A DNA stretch of 30,792 bases from JAFLCM01 sp964510955 (GTDB taxonomy: Bacteria > Planctomycetota > Phycisphaerae > Phycisphaerales > UBA1924), in NCBI GenBank assembly GCA_964510955.1, contig CAZEDW010000046.1, positions 1-30,792 on the forward strand, written 5' to 3'. The notes under the pieces were generated by a model. The model searched no databases, was not told the DNA's origin, and was given only the letters and a program-made list of their open reading frames with translations. Below are positions 6,964 through 14,225 of this stretch, piece by piece; the stretch's first letter is position 1; each line of letters opens with the position of its first letter. Made by a program: the position numbers and the translations under genes.

Positions 6964-8456
6964 ACCGGCGCCCGCAGCGCCCAGAGCCCGGCGCCGCGCT
7001 CGAACATCCGCGCGATCCGCAGCAGCTTCGCTTCCTCGAACGCCGGGCAGATGATCTGCAGGCCCAGCGGGAGTTGCTTGCCGTCCGCGACCGCAAACCC
7101 GCACGGCACACTCGCCGCGGGCAGGCCCGCGAGGTTGACAGCGACGGTGTAGATGTCTTCGAGGTACATCTGAATCGGGTCGCTGGTTTTCTCGGCGAGC
7201 TTGAACGCGGGCGACGGCGTCGTGGGCAGCAGGACCGCGTCGCAGCCCGGTCCCGTGGCCGCCGCGGAGAACACGCGGTCGAAGTCGCCCTTGATGACCC
7301 GACGGGCCTTGAGCGCCGTCAGGTAGTACGCGTCGTAGTACCCGCTGCTGAGCACGTAGGTGCCGAGCATGATGCGCCGCTGCACCTCGGGGCCGAAGCC
7401 TTCGGCGCGGCTCCTGGCGTACAAGTCCGCCAGCGTGTCGTCGGGTCCGAGCTCGGCGCGGCGACCGTAACGCACGCCGTCGAATCGGGCGAGGTTGCTC
7501 GAAGCCTCGGCGAGCGCAACGATGTAGTACGACCCGATCGCATGGTCGAGGTTGGGCAGATCGACATCGACGATCGCGGCCCCCGCGGCGCGGAATGTCT
7601 CGACGGCTTTGGCGAACGACTCGTTCACCGAGGGGTGATTGGCCGCGTTCCGCGCCTGGCGCGGCACTCCCAGCCGCAGGCCCTTCACCGGCGCGTCGAG
7701 GTCGGCCAGCAGGTCCGGCATCGGCACCTGGGCGCTGGTCGAGTCGAGCGGGTCGTGCCCGCAGATGGCGCCCAGCAGGCGGGCGGCGTCGTGGACGCTG
7801 GTGGTGAGCGTGCCGATCTGGTCGAGGCTCGACGCGTAGGCCACCAGCCCCCAGCGCGAGACACGCCCGTAGGTGGGCTTGACGCCGACCAGACCGCAGA
7901 ACGCCGCGGGCTGGCGCACCGAGCCGCCAGTGTCCGAGCCGAGCGCGGCGGTGACCATTCCCGCGGCGACCGCCGCCGCGGAGCCACCGGACGAGCCGCC
8001 GGGCACGCGCGAGGGGTCCCAGGGGTTGCGCGTCACGCCGAGCGCCGAGTTTTCGGTGGACGAGCCCATGGCGAACTCGTCAAGGTTGGTCTTGCCGACG
8101 ATAACCGCGCCGGCGTCGATCAGGCGCTGGGCCGCGGTGGCGGTGAAGGGCGAGCGGTAGTTCTCCAGCAGGCGGCAGGCGCAGGTGGTCCGACCGAACG
8201 AGGTGCAGATGTTGTCCTTGAGCGCGAGGGGAACGCCCGCCAGCGGGAGCGATGCGCCCTCGCCCGCCGCCACCCGCCGGTCAACGCGGGCGGCCTGGTC
8301 CAGCGCGTCATCCGAGAGCCGCTGCAGGAACGCGCCGATGGCCACGTCACGCTGCGCGATTGTTTCGAGCGACGCCCGAGCGACCTCGACGGCGGAAGCA
8401 GCGCGCGACGCGACGGAGTGGGCAAGGTCGGAGATGGGCCGCTGGTGGACGCTCAC
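6954..8456 (-). CDS. gatA: Asp-tRNA(Asn)/Glu-tRNA(Gln) amidotransferase subunit A
   Basis: 500 residues, an amidase-signature enzyme that releases ammonia from glutamine for transamidation of Glu-tRNA(Gln) or Asp-tRNA(Asn) in the GatCAB complex. The Lys-cis-Ser-Ser triad is Lys80 (LALKDN), Ser155 (GGSSGGSAAA) and Ser179 (DTGGSVRQPA), each one residue off the numbering of S. aureus GatA. The family signature GSSTENSALG and the C-terminal PLGLQI segment are also present. The start is the GTG at 8456: it gives the normal family length and TACAGT lies exactly six bases before it. The open frame extends upstream to 8714 but that part is arginine-rich and unlike GatA. gatB and gatC are not in the window. 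A minus-strand terminator separates the gene from dnaJ upstream. The stop overlaps a G-quadruplex motif. Confidence 0.96.
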   Translation of the reverse strand: MSVHQRPISDLAHSVASRAASAVEVARASLETIAQRDVAIGAFLQRLSDDALDQAARVDRRVAAGEGASLPLAGVPLALKDNICTSFGRTTCACRLLENYRSPFTATAAQRLIDAGAVIVGKTNLDEFAMGSSTENSALGVTRNPWDPSRVPGGSSGGSAAAVAAGMVTAALGSDTGGSVRQPAAFCGLVGVKPTYGRVSRWGLVAYASSLDQIGTLTTSVHDAARLLGAICGHDPLDSTSAQVPMPDLLADLDAPVKGLRLGVPRQARNAANHPSVNESFAKAVETFRAAGAAIVDVDLPNLDHAIGSYYIVALAEASSNLARFDGVRYGRRAELGPDDTLADLYARSRAEGFGPEVQRRIMLGTYVLSSGYYDAYYLTALKARRVIKGDFDRVFSAAATGPGCDAVLLPTTPSPAFKLAEKTSDPIQMYLEDIYTVAVNLAGLPAASVPCGFAVADGKQLPLGLQIICPAFEEAKLLRIARMFERGAGLWALRAPVGG

Positions 8457-8462
8457 GCCGTA

Positions 8463-8468
8463 ACTGTA
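8463..8468 (-). promoter_or_regulatory. -10 hexamer for leaderless gatA
   Basis: TACAGT on the minus strand, followed by six bases (TACGGC) and the GTG start. Transcription would begin on or next to the start codon. No clear -35 box. Confidence 0.55.
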
Positions 8469-8474
8469 CCGAGT

Positions 8475-8511
8475 TGAAACAACAAGCCCGCGAGCGTGGG
8501 CCCGCGGGCTT
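8475..8511 (-). terminator. Rho-independent terminator after the dnaJ-like gene
   Basis: AAGCCCGCG (8484-8492) and CGCGGGCTT (8503-8511) form a perfect 9-bp stem with a 10-base loop. On the minus strand it is followed by GTTGTTTCA. It lies 225 bases past the dnaJ stop and just before the gatA -10 hexamer, separating the two transcripts. The stretch 8512-8735 holds no recognisable gene; it is either a long 3' untranslated region or an unrecognised small RNA. Confidence 0.7.
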
Positions 8512-8735
8512 CTGGAGGAGACCGTCCGCCCCGCCCCGGCTGACCCCGGAGAAACCCCGGTAGAGCCGCGCCGAGCGGACGAGTGGGTGTGGTGCCGTCT
8601 TGTACCGCGATTTTTGTTCGCGGTTGCACGCGTCGCGCTCGGATTCCGCCGCGGATCCGGGCCGTGCCGACGACGAATCCCCGCACCGCGGGCCCCGCCC
8701 CCAGCAACCCCCAAACCGCTGCCAAGCCGACGCCG

Positions 8736-9722
8736 CTACTCCCACGCCCCGCCACTGCGAACGCTCGGCAGCCTGGCGCCGAGGTTCTCCAACAGGGACT
8801 TGTCTTCGGGCGAGAGCGACTTGGGGGCGACGACCTTGGCGACCACGAACAGGTCGCCGGTGTTGCCGGCCTCATCGCGCACGCCGAGCCCCTTCAGCCG
8901 GAGCCTCTGCCCGCTCGAAGTGCCGGGCGGCACGGACAACTCGACCTTGCCGGTCAGCGTGGGGACGTTCACGCGTGTGCCCAGCGCGGCCTCGGCGATC
9001 GACAGCGGCAACTCCAGCTCCAGGTCGAGGTTCTGCCGCTTGAACCAGGGGTGGGCCGCGACTCGGACGGTGAGGATGAGGTCCCCTGCGGTTCCCCCCC
9101 GGGACGGCGCCGAACCAGCGCCGCGAACACGGAGCTTGCCGCCGTCGCTGAAGCCGCGCGGGATCTTCACGTCGATCTCGCGCGGGACCGCACCTTCGAC
9201 TCGGATGGTGCGCTGCCCGCCCAACGCCGCGGTGGTGAAGTCCACCTCGATGGCGGCCTCGGTATCGCGTGCCCGCCCCGGGCGCGCCTTGCCGGCGGTC
9301 GAGGCTCTGGTTCCGGCGCGGGGATCGCCGAACGGGCCCGCCCCCCCACCACCACCGACGGCGCCGCCGAAGATCTGCTCGAAGACGTCCCCGATATCGC
9401 CCATGCCGCCCTCGCCGAAGGGCGAGCCCTCGGGGCCGACGTGGGACCAGCGGACGCGGGTTCCGCCGGCGCCTCCCCCGGGGTGAAATCCGCCGGAGCC
9501 CGGCGATGTGGTGCCGAACTGGTCGTACATGCGCCGCTTCTCGGGGTCGGAGAGCGCGTCATACGCCTCCTGCACCTGGGCGAACTTCGCGGCGGCGTCG
9601 GGGGCCTTGTTGCGGTCGGGGTGCAGCTCGCGCGCGAGCTTGCGGTAGGCCGACTTGATGGCCGCGTCATCGGCGTTGCGGGAGACGCCGAGCGTTTCGT
9701 AGTAGTCACGATTCGGAGGCAT
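8736..9722 (-). CDS. J-domain co-chaperone, class B (DnaJ/CbpA-like)
   Basis: 328 residues. The J domain (residues 5-70) begins DYYETLGVSRNADD and carries HPD at 34-36, the tripeptide that stimulates DnaK ATPase. A Gly/Phe-rich linker follows (about 73-165, with DIGDVFEQIFGG and a poly-Gly run). The substrate-binding beta-sandwich domains follow directly (about 170-320; IPRGFSDGGKLRVRG, LPLSIAEAALGTRVNVPT, VPPGTSSGQRLRLKG). The four CxxCxGxG zinc motifs of class A DnaJ are absent, so this is a class B protein of the CbpA or DnaJ2 type. The ATG at 9722 is supported by TACACT exactly six bases upstream; there is no Shine-Dalgarno. It is divergent from the NfeD gene. No dnaK or grpE is nearby. 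Confidence 0.92.
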   Translation of the reverse strand: MPPNRDYYETLGVSRNADDAAIKSAYRKLARELHPDRNKAPDAAAKFAQVQEAYDALSDPEKRRMYDQFGTTSPGSGGFHPGGGAGGTRVRWSHVGPEGSPFGEGGMGDIGDVFEQIFGGAVGGGGGAGPFGDPRAGTRASTAGKARPGRARDTEAAIEVDFTTAALGGQRTIRVEGAVPREIDVKIPRGFSDGGKLRVRGAGSAPSRGGTAGDLILTVRVAAHPWFKRQNLDLELELPLSIAEAALGTRVNVPTLTGKVELSVPPGTSSGQRLRLKGLGVRDEAGNTGDLFVVAKVVAPKSLSPEDKSLLENLGARLPSVRSGGAWE

Positions 9723-9728
9723 CGCGGG

Positions 9729-9734
9729 AGTGTA
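9729..9734 (-). promoter_or_regulatory. -10 hexamer for the leaderless dnaJ-like gene
   Basis: TACACT on the minus strand, then CCCGCG and the ATG at 9722: the same six-base spacing as at gatA and the divergent NfeD gene. Confidence 0.55.
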
Positions 9735-9823
9735 GGAATGGCGCGGCGGATGCGCGCGGTCCGAGGGGGGCCGTGCTCGACCACGGGCTTGGCACCGGAG
9801 CCCGGCGGACGCTCTGACCTATC

Positions 9824-9829
9824 TATGAT
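9824..9829 (+). promoter_or_regulatory. -10 hexamer for the leaderless long nfeD gene
   Basis: TATGAT matches five of six consensus bases and is followed by six bases (TCCCCG) and the ATG at 9836. No Shine-Dalgarno is present. Confidence 0.6.
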
Positions 9830-9835
9830 TCCCCG

Positions 9836-11716
9836 ATGACGCACGGCTGGGGTCATATCGGGGTTTGGGGGCGTGCGCGGCTGGCACGCCTCTTGGGGCT
9901 CGCGGTGCTGCTGCTGATCGCGGCGGCGCCGTCCGAAACGGCGCGCGGCGGCGACGCGCCCTCTGCTGCGACCGGCGCGCACGCAGCGGTCGCCCCGCCC
10001 GTCCCGGCGTTCCGACAGGCCAACAACCTGGCCGTCATCACGATCGAGGGAGAGATCAACGGCACCACCGCGCTGAGCGTTAAGCGTCGCATCAAGGAAG
10101 CGGTGGACGGCGGGGCCGACGGGATCGTCATCGAGTTGAACACGCCCGGCGGCGAGGTGTTCAGCGTCATTGAGATCTGCAAGGCGGTCAAGGCCTCGGG
10201 CAAGCACACCATCGCGTGGGTCCACCCGGACGCTTACTCGGGCGGGGCATTTATCGCGCTGGCGTGCAACGAGATCGTCGTGTCGCCCGGCGCCACGATG
10301 GGCGACGCGGCCCCGGTCGTGCCCGACCTTCTGAAGTACTTTCAAACTCTCGCCCGCCCGGAGCGGGCAAAGGCCATTTCGCCGCTCCTGGTGGAACTCG
10401 TCGACAACGCTCGCGCCAACGATTATGACGAGAACCTGGTCGTTAGCTTGGTGACGCTGGGCGTCGAACTTTGGATGGTCGAGAATACGCTGACCGGCAA
10501 GCGATACTTCCTGACCGAGCAGGAGTACAGAGACCTGTTCAATCGTGATCCTGCACGCACTCACCCCATCGTCGCGTCGGCGGGCGACGCCACGCATGAC
10601 TCGCCAAAGGGAACGGCGAAAGAGGAGGTTGAGTTGAATCAGCCGCTTGACGGTCCCGCGGACTCGCGCACGGCGTTCAGGTCGCCCAGCAAGGACATCC
10701 CCAACAAGGTCATCAACGAACTGAACAACGAAGTGACCGGCCTTAGCGAGGTCTCTAAACGCCCGAACTTCAAGAGGCAGGATGCGTCGCAATACCGCGA
10801 CCTCGGACGGGCGACCGACGGCAAGACACTCCTCACCATGAAGGAGACAACCATCAAAGAGTTCGGGCTGGCCGCCAAGACCATCGCGGATGATGAAGCG
10901 CTGCGGCAGTTCACCGGTTCACAGAACCTGCGGCGACTCGACATGAGCTGGGGCGAGTCGCTCGCCTGGCACGTTGACAGCTCGAGCATGGTCGGCCTCG
11001 CCTACCGCGGCCTGCTCATCATCGTCTTCCTCATCTGCCTCTTCCTCGAGCTCACCATGCCCGGCGCCACGGTGCCGGGCATCGTCGCCGTCGCGGCGCT
11101 TGCCGGCCTGATTCTGCCCTCGCTGCTTGTCGGCTCGGCGGCGTGGTGGGCCCTGGCGGCGATCGGCGGGGGCGTGATCCTGCTGCTCCTGGAGATTTTC
11201 GTGCTGCCGGGCTTCGGCGTCGCGGGTATCGCCGGGCTGCTGCTGCTGCTGGGCGGGCTGGTCGGGACGTTTGCCCAGGCGGGCGAGCTGTTCCCCGGCT
11301 CGGGCGGGCGCGGCGGCGATCTGTCGTGGGCGGTCAGCATCGTGCTGCTGGCCTTGTTCGCCGCGGGGGTCGGCATGTTCCTGTTCAGCAAGTACACCCG
11401 CAGCTTCCCCATCGCCGGGCGGCTGGTGCTCGCCGGCGCCAGGCCCAACGACGACGGCGAGGGGATGCTGGCCGCCATGGACCCGCTGCCCCCCGCGCCC
11501 CTGGGCGTGCGCGTGGGCGATGTGGGGAAGACCACCACGCCGCTGCGACCCGCCGGCACCGCCGAGTTTGACGGCAAGCTGATCGACGTCGTGGCGGAGT
11601 TCGGGTTTATTGATTCGGGCACCCCGGTGCGCGTGGTCAGCTCGTCGTTCCGTGTCGGCGTGGAGGCGATCAAGGACCCGTCGGGCGGCGCGCACGCCGC
11701 GGAGGGCGCGGCCTGA
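9836..11716 (+). CDS. Long NfeD-family (ClpP-class) membrane serine protease
   Basis: 626 residues. A signal or anchor segment (about 15-38, LARLLGLAVLLLIAAAP) is followed by a ClpP/SppA-like crotonase-fold protease domain (about 60-185). This has VIELNTPGGEV and the nucleophile motif YSGGAFIALAC, with Ser135 as predicted nucleophile; Lys179 lies 44 residues on and may be the general base. A charged, less conserved section of roughly 200 residues follows (about 185-385). Then come several membrane segments (about 390-525, starting GLLIIVFLICLFLELTMPG) and a C-terminal NfeD OB-fold (about 545-610). Known long NfeD proteins pair with stomatin or other SPFH proteins; none is visible here. The stop shares a base with the next start (TGATG), so the two NfeD proteins are probably co-translated. 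Longer than usual because of the middle section. Confidence 0.9.
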   Translation: MTHGWGHIGVWGRARLARLLGLAVLLLIAAAPSETARGGDAPSAATGAHAAVAPPVPAFRQANNLAVITIEGEINGTTALSVKRRIKEAVDGGADGIVIELNTPGGEVFSVIEICKAVKASGKHTIAWVHPDAYSGGAFIALACNEIVVSPGATMGDAAPVVPDLLKYFQTLARPERAKAISPLLVELVDNARANDYDENLVVSLVTLGVELWMVENTLTGKRYFLTEQEYRDLFNRDPARTHPIVASAGDATHDSPKGTAKEEVELNQPLDGPADSRTAFRSPSKDIPNKVINELNNEVTGLSEVSKRPNFKRQDASQYRDLGRATDGKTLLTMKETTIKEFGLAAKTIADDEALRQFTGSQNLRRLDMSWGESLAWHVDSSSMVGLAYRGLLIIVFLICLFLELTMPGATVPGIVAVAALAGLILPSLLVGSAAWWALAAIGGGVILLLLEIFVLPGFGVAGIAGLLLLLGGLVGTFAQAGELFPGSGGRGGDLSWAVSIVLLALFAAGVGMFLFSKYTRSFPIAGRLVLAGARPNDDGEGMLAAMDPLPPAPLGVRVGDVGKTTTPLRPAGTAEFDGKLIDVVAEFGFIDSGTPVRVVSSSFRVGVEAIKDPSGGAHAAEGAA

Positions 11717-12213
11717 TGGAACCTCTCCTGCTCTGGGGCCTGGCGCTCATGGGGGCGGGCCTGCTGCTGTTCGTCATCGAGATGTTCGTCCCCTCGGGCG
11801 GCGTGCTGGGGTTCATCGCCGGGGTGCTGGCTGTCGCCGGTGTCATCGCGTTCTGGCGGGCGGGCACCTGGTGGGGGGTCGGCTCGGCGCTGTTCGTGCT
11901 CACCGTCGTCCCGATCGGGATCAACTTCGCCCTCAGGGTCATGCCCAATACACCGGTAGGCCGCAGGCTGATCCTGCGCCACGAGGACGAGGAGCTCCAG
12001 CGCGCCCACGCGGAGCTGACCCGCGCGGCCGAGGAGATCCAGGCGATCATCGGGGCCAAGGGGGTGGCCGTGACCCCGCTGCGACCGATCGGGATCGCCG
12101 AAATCGAGGGCCAGCGCGTCGAGGTGCTCGCCGAGGGGGGGCCGATCGACGCAGGGACCGCGATCAAGGTGTCCAACGTGGTCGACAACCAGCTCCGCGT
12201 GCGGCCCGCCTGA
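11716..12213 (+). CDS. Short NfeD-family membrane protein
   Basis: 165 residues. Two to three hydrophobic helices (about 5-22, 30-48 and 53-72) include IEMFVPSGGVLGFIAG, the hallmark of NfeD membrane regions. A charged helix (about 85-115) and a C-terminal OB-fold (about 118-163, GVAVTPLRPIGIAEIEG and IDAGTAIKVSNV) follow. There is no protease domain, so it matches the short type of NfeD that works beside a protease-bearing partner or an SPFH protein. The ATG overlaps the stop of the long nfeD by one base, indicating translational coupling. The 26-base gap to the convergent nfu gene holds a GC-only palindrome (GCCCGCGCGGGC) without a T-tract. Confidence 0.9.
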   Translation: MEPLLLWGLALMGAGLLLFVIEMFVPSGGVLGFIAGVLAVAGVIAFWRAGTWWGVGSALFVLTVVPIGINFALRVMPNTPVGRRLILRHEDEELQRAHAELTRAAEEIQAIIGAKGVAVTPLRPIGIAEIEGQRVEVLAEGGPIDAGTAIKVSNVVDNQLRVRPA

Positions 12214-12239
12214 CGCGGCCGCGCCCGCGCGGGCACGGG

Positions 12240-12506
12240 TCAGTTCACCGCCTGCACCTCGGTCACCTCCGGCACGTACATGCGGAGGTTCCGCTCGATG
12301 CCCATCTTCAGGGTCATCGCCGAGGACGGGCAGCCGACGCACGCGCCGTGAAACTTCACCCGCACCAAGCCGGCCTGCGACACGTCGACGAGTTCCACGT
12401 CGCCGCCGTCGCTCTGAACCGCCGGGCGGATCGCGTCGATCACGCGCTGGACCTTCTCCGTGAGCGGGTGCGTGGCGGCGGGGGCTGGTCCGGTGCGGGG
12501 CTTCAT
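12240..12506 (-). CDS. Nfu-type iron-sulfur scaffold (NifU C-terminal domain)
   Basis: 88 residues from this start. The NifU C-terminal domain occupies nearly the whole protein: LTEKVQRVIDAIRPAVQSDG, then DVELVDV, then GACVGCPSS with the CxxC that binds and transfers a 4Fe-4S cluster, and the closing MGIERNLR segment. The stand-alone domain is common in bacteria as a cluster carrier. The ATG at 12506 is preferred over the in-frame GTG at 12536, since TACCAT at 12520-12525 would start transcription at about 12513, inside the longer version. The ten extra residues would add nothing recognisable. Divergent from the lipoprotein gene with a shared promoter region; no other isc or suf genes are in the window. 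Confidence 0.92.
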   Translation of the reverse strand: MKPRTGPAPAATHPLTEKVQRVIDAIRPAVQSDGGDVELVDVSQAGLVRVKFHGACVGCPSSAMTLKMGIERNLRMYVPEVTEVQAVN

Positions 12507-12545
12507 GGTCTGCGCGGGAATGGTAGCGGCGTCCACTGCTCGGCG

Positions 12546-12551
12546 TAGACT
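12546..12551 (+). promoter_or_regulatory. -10 hexamer for the leaderless lipoprotein gene
   Basis: TAGACT, then six bases (GCGGGC) and the ATG at 12558. It lies within the short divergent region shared with nfu. Confidence 0.5.
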
Positions 12552-12557
12552 GCGGGC

Positions 12558-14081
12558 ATGGACACACCGATGCGCTCAAGGCGCCCATGGCTCCGGGCCG
12601 CGGCCACATCGCCCCGAGCACACTGTCTCTCGCTGACGCTGATCCTGGCGTCGGGGCTTTCCGGCTGCGCGGGTTCGGGGGCGCAGACCTCCGGGGCCGG
12701 CGCCGATGCGCCGCTCTCGGCGATCAACGATCCCAATGCTCACTCGGACCGGCGCATCCGCGCGATCCAGCATTCGAGCGAGGCGGTGGCCCGCGGCGAG
12801 GCCCCGGCCGCCGCCGTCCGCGAAAACCTTAAGCGCGTCGCGTGGTCGCGATCGACGTGGTGGCAGATCCGCGTGGCCGCCGTCGAGGAACTCCTCAAGA
12901 GCGAGCCCGACGCCGCCGACACCCGGAACATGCTGCGGCTCATGCTGCCCACCGAGGACTCGCCGGAGCTGGTGAAGCTCATCACCACCAAGGCCGCCGA
13001 CGGCGGCTGGAAGGAACTCGCCCCGTCGATCGTCCGGCGCTGGTCGCGCCTGGATTCGCGCGTCGCCGACAAGGACCGCCCCGAGCGAGCGGCGCTGGCG
13101 GCGATCTTCCCGGGAAAGCCGGTCGAAGACACCGTGTTCGACGTGTTCGCGGCAAGGACCGAGGGGCCGGCCCCCGACGACCGCACACGCCAGGACGCCT
13201 GGGCGCTCCTGTGCCGCATCGATACCGCCGGGCGCGCCCGCGAGCTGCTGAGCGCCGGGGGGGATGCTCCCAGCGACCCGTTGCTTCAGACTCTCCGCAA
13301 GGCCGCCAGCGACCTGGGCTGCGTGCCCACCACCAGCGAGCAGCTCGCGTGGGTGCGGCGCCTTGGCGAGCCCGACCGCGCCGCGTTCTGTTCCGACTGC
13401 GCGGCGAGCGTCGCCCGCCTGTCCCGTGAGCAAGCCGCGGGCCTCAGCATCCGGCACCTCTCGGTCATCAGGTGGTGCGCGAAGAACCGTCCCGACTGGC
13501 TCTCGCTCGAGCGCCCCGAACTTCTGGCCGAGGTCACCAAACGGCTCGCGGGCCGCAGGCACCACTGGCGCAACGCCAGCTCCGCCGGTCGGAAGAACGG
13601 CGAAAGCCTGCACCAGTGGGGCGGCTCGCTGTGCTGGGGCGATTGCCTGACGCTGCTGGCGGCCGACGAGGCCATCAAGTCGCGTGCCCTCGCGGTCCAG
13701 CTCTTCGAGCAGGCGTCGCAGGACAAGCGCGACACCTCGACCGAACTGGGCGGCAACGTGGTCGCCTCCGCCGGCGGGACCGGCCCCGAGTTTGCCGCCG
13801 AGCTATTTGAGCCGCGGGCCACGCAGCGCTACAACGACCGCCAGTTCGTGCCGTCGGACGACATGATCAAGGCGGGCGACACGGCCCTGTTTCACTACCA
13901 CTTCCACGCCACGCAATGGGCCAACTCGGACTACGCGGGCCCCAGCCAGGGCGACATGGACTCCGCCGCCGCCCTGGGCCGGGCGTGCCTGGTGTTCACC
14001 GCCGTCAGCGAGGGCGTGCTGAACGTGGACTACTATCAGGCCAACGGCGCGGTGATCGATCTGGGGGAGTTGAGGAAATGA
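12558..14081 (+). CDS. Lipoprotein with helical-repeat body and probable JAMM metalloprotease domain
   Basis: 507 residues. A signal peptide ends in a lipobox, LSGC, with Cys37 as predicted lipid-modified residue. The middle (about 60-380) is alpha-helical with HEAT-like spacing, not assignable to a named family by eye. The C-terminal 110 residues fit the JAMM/MPN+ pattern: Glu396 in TELGGNVV, His448 and His450 in HYHFHA, Ser463 and Asp466 in PSQGD, then an Ala-rich helix (DSAAALGRA), strand CLVFTAV and a final NGAVIDLGEL strand. In the family these residues bind one zinc and activate water for peptide or isopeptide cleavage. The gap between HxH and SxxD is 12 residues, longer than the usual 7 to 10, so the call needs structural support. 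It would face the periplasm or the cell surface. An M48 protease gene follows. Confidence 0.7.
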   Translation: MDTPMRSRRPWLRAAATSPRAHCLSLTLILASGLSGCAGSGAQTSGAGADAPLSAINDPNAHSDRRIRAIQHSSEAVARGEAPAAAVRENLKRVAWSRSTWWQIRVAAVEELLKSEPDAADTRNMLRLMLPTEDSPELVKLITTKAADGGWKELAPSIVRRWSRLDSRVADKDRPERAALAAIFPGKPVEDTVFDVFAARTEGPAPDDRTRQDAWALLCRIDTAGRARELLSAGGDAPSDPLLQTLRKAASDLGCVPTTSEQLAWVRRLGEPDRAAFCSDCAASVARLSREQAAGLSIRHLSVIRWCAKNRPDWLSLERPELLAEVTKRLAGRRHHWRNASSAGRKNGESLHQWGGSLCWGDCLTLLAADEAIKSRALAVQLFEQASQDKRDTSTELGGNVVASAGGTGPEFAAELFEPRATQRYNDRQFVPSDDMIKAGDTALFHYHFHATQWANSDYAGPSQGDMDSAAALGRACLVFTAVSEGVLNVDYYQANGAVIDLGELRK

Positions 14082-14093
14082 GCAGAGCCAGGG

Positions 14094-14205
14094 CGAAGGC
14101 GAAAAACGAAAAGTGAAAAGTGAAACTGAAGAGAGAGACGCGCGGCACGAACGCCGCATCCAGTGTGTCCGTGTTTTCGCTTTTCGCTGTCCGTTTTTCG
14201 CTTCG
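14094..14205. repeat. 112-base fold-back repeat between the lipoprotein and M48 genes
   Basis: The left arm 14094-14125 and right arm 14175-14205 are complementary over about 28 pairs. The core is GCGAAAAACG (14099-14108) against CGTTTTTCGC (14192-14201), and the inner part pairs GTGAAAAGTGAAA with TTTCGCTTTTCGC. The two T-G wobbles (114/186 and 121/179, in the last three digits) pair only in plus-strand RNA. The loop contains a second hairpin, GCGGC-ACGAAC-GCCGC (14142-14157). The arms are rich in A or T, unlike the surroundings. It begins 13 bases after the lipoprotein stop. Confidence 0.75.
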
Positions 14206-14225
14206 ACTCGCCCGCTCTGTCATCC

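Noticed and set aside
6741..8477. Long open frame on the plus strand opposite gatA
   Set aside because: Arg/His/Gly-rich translation without family features, fully antisense to a clear gatA. Long antisense frames are usual in GC-rich DNA.
12214..12239. GCCCGCGCGGGC palindrome between nfeD and nfu as a terminator
   Set aside because: No T-tract on either strand and such GC-only palindromes arise easily by composition.
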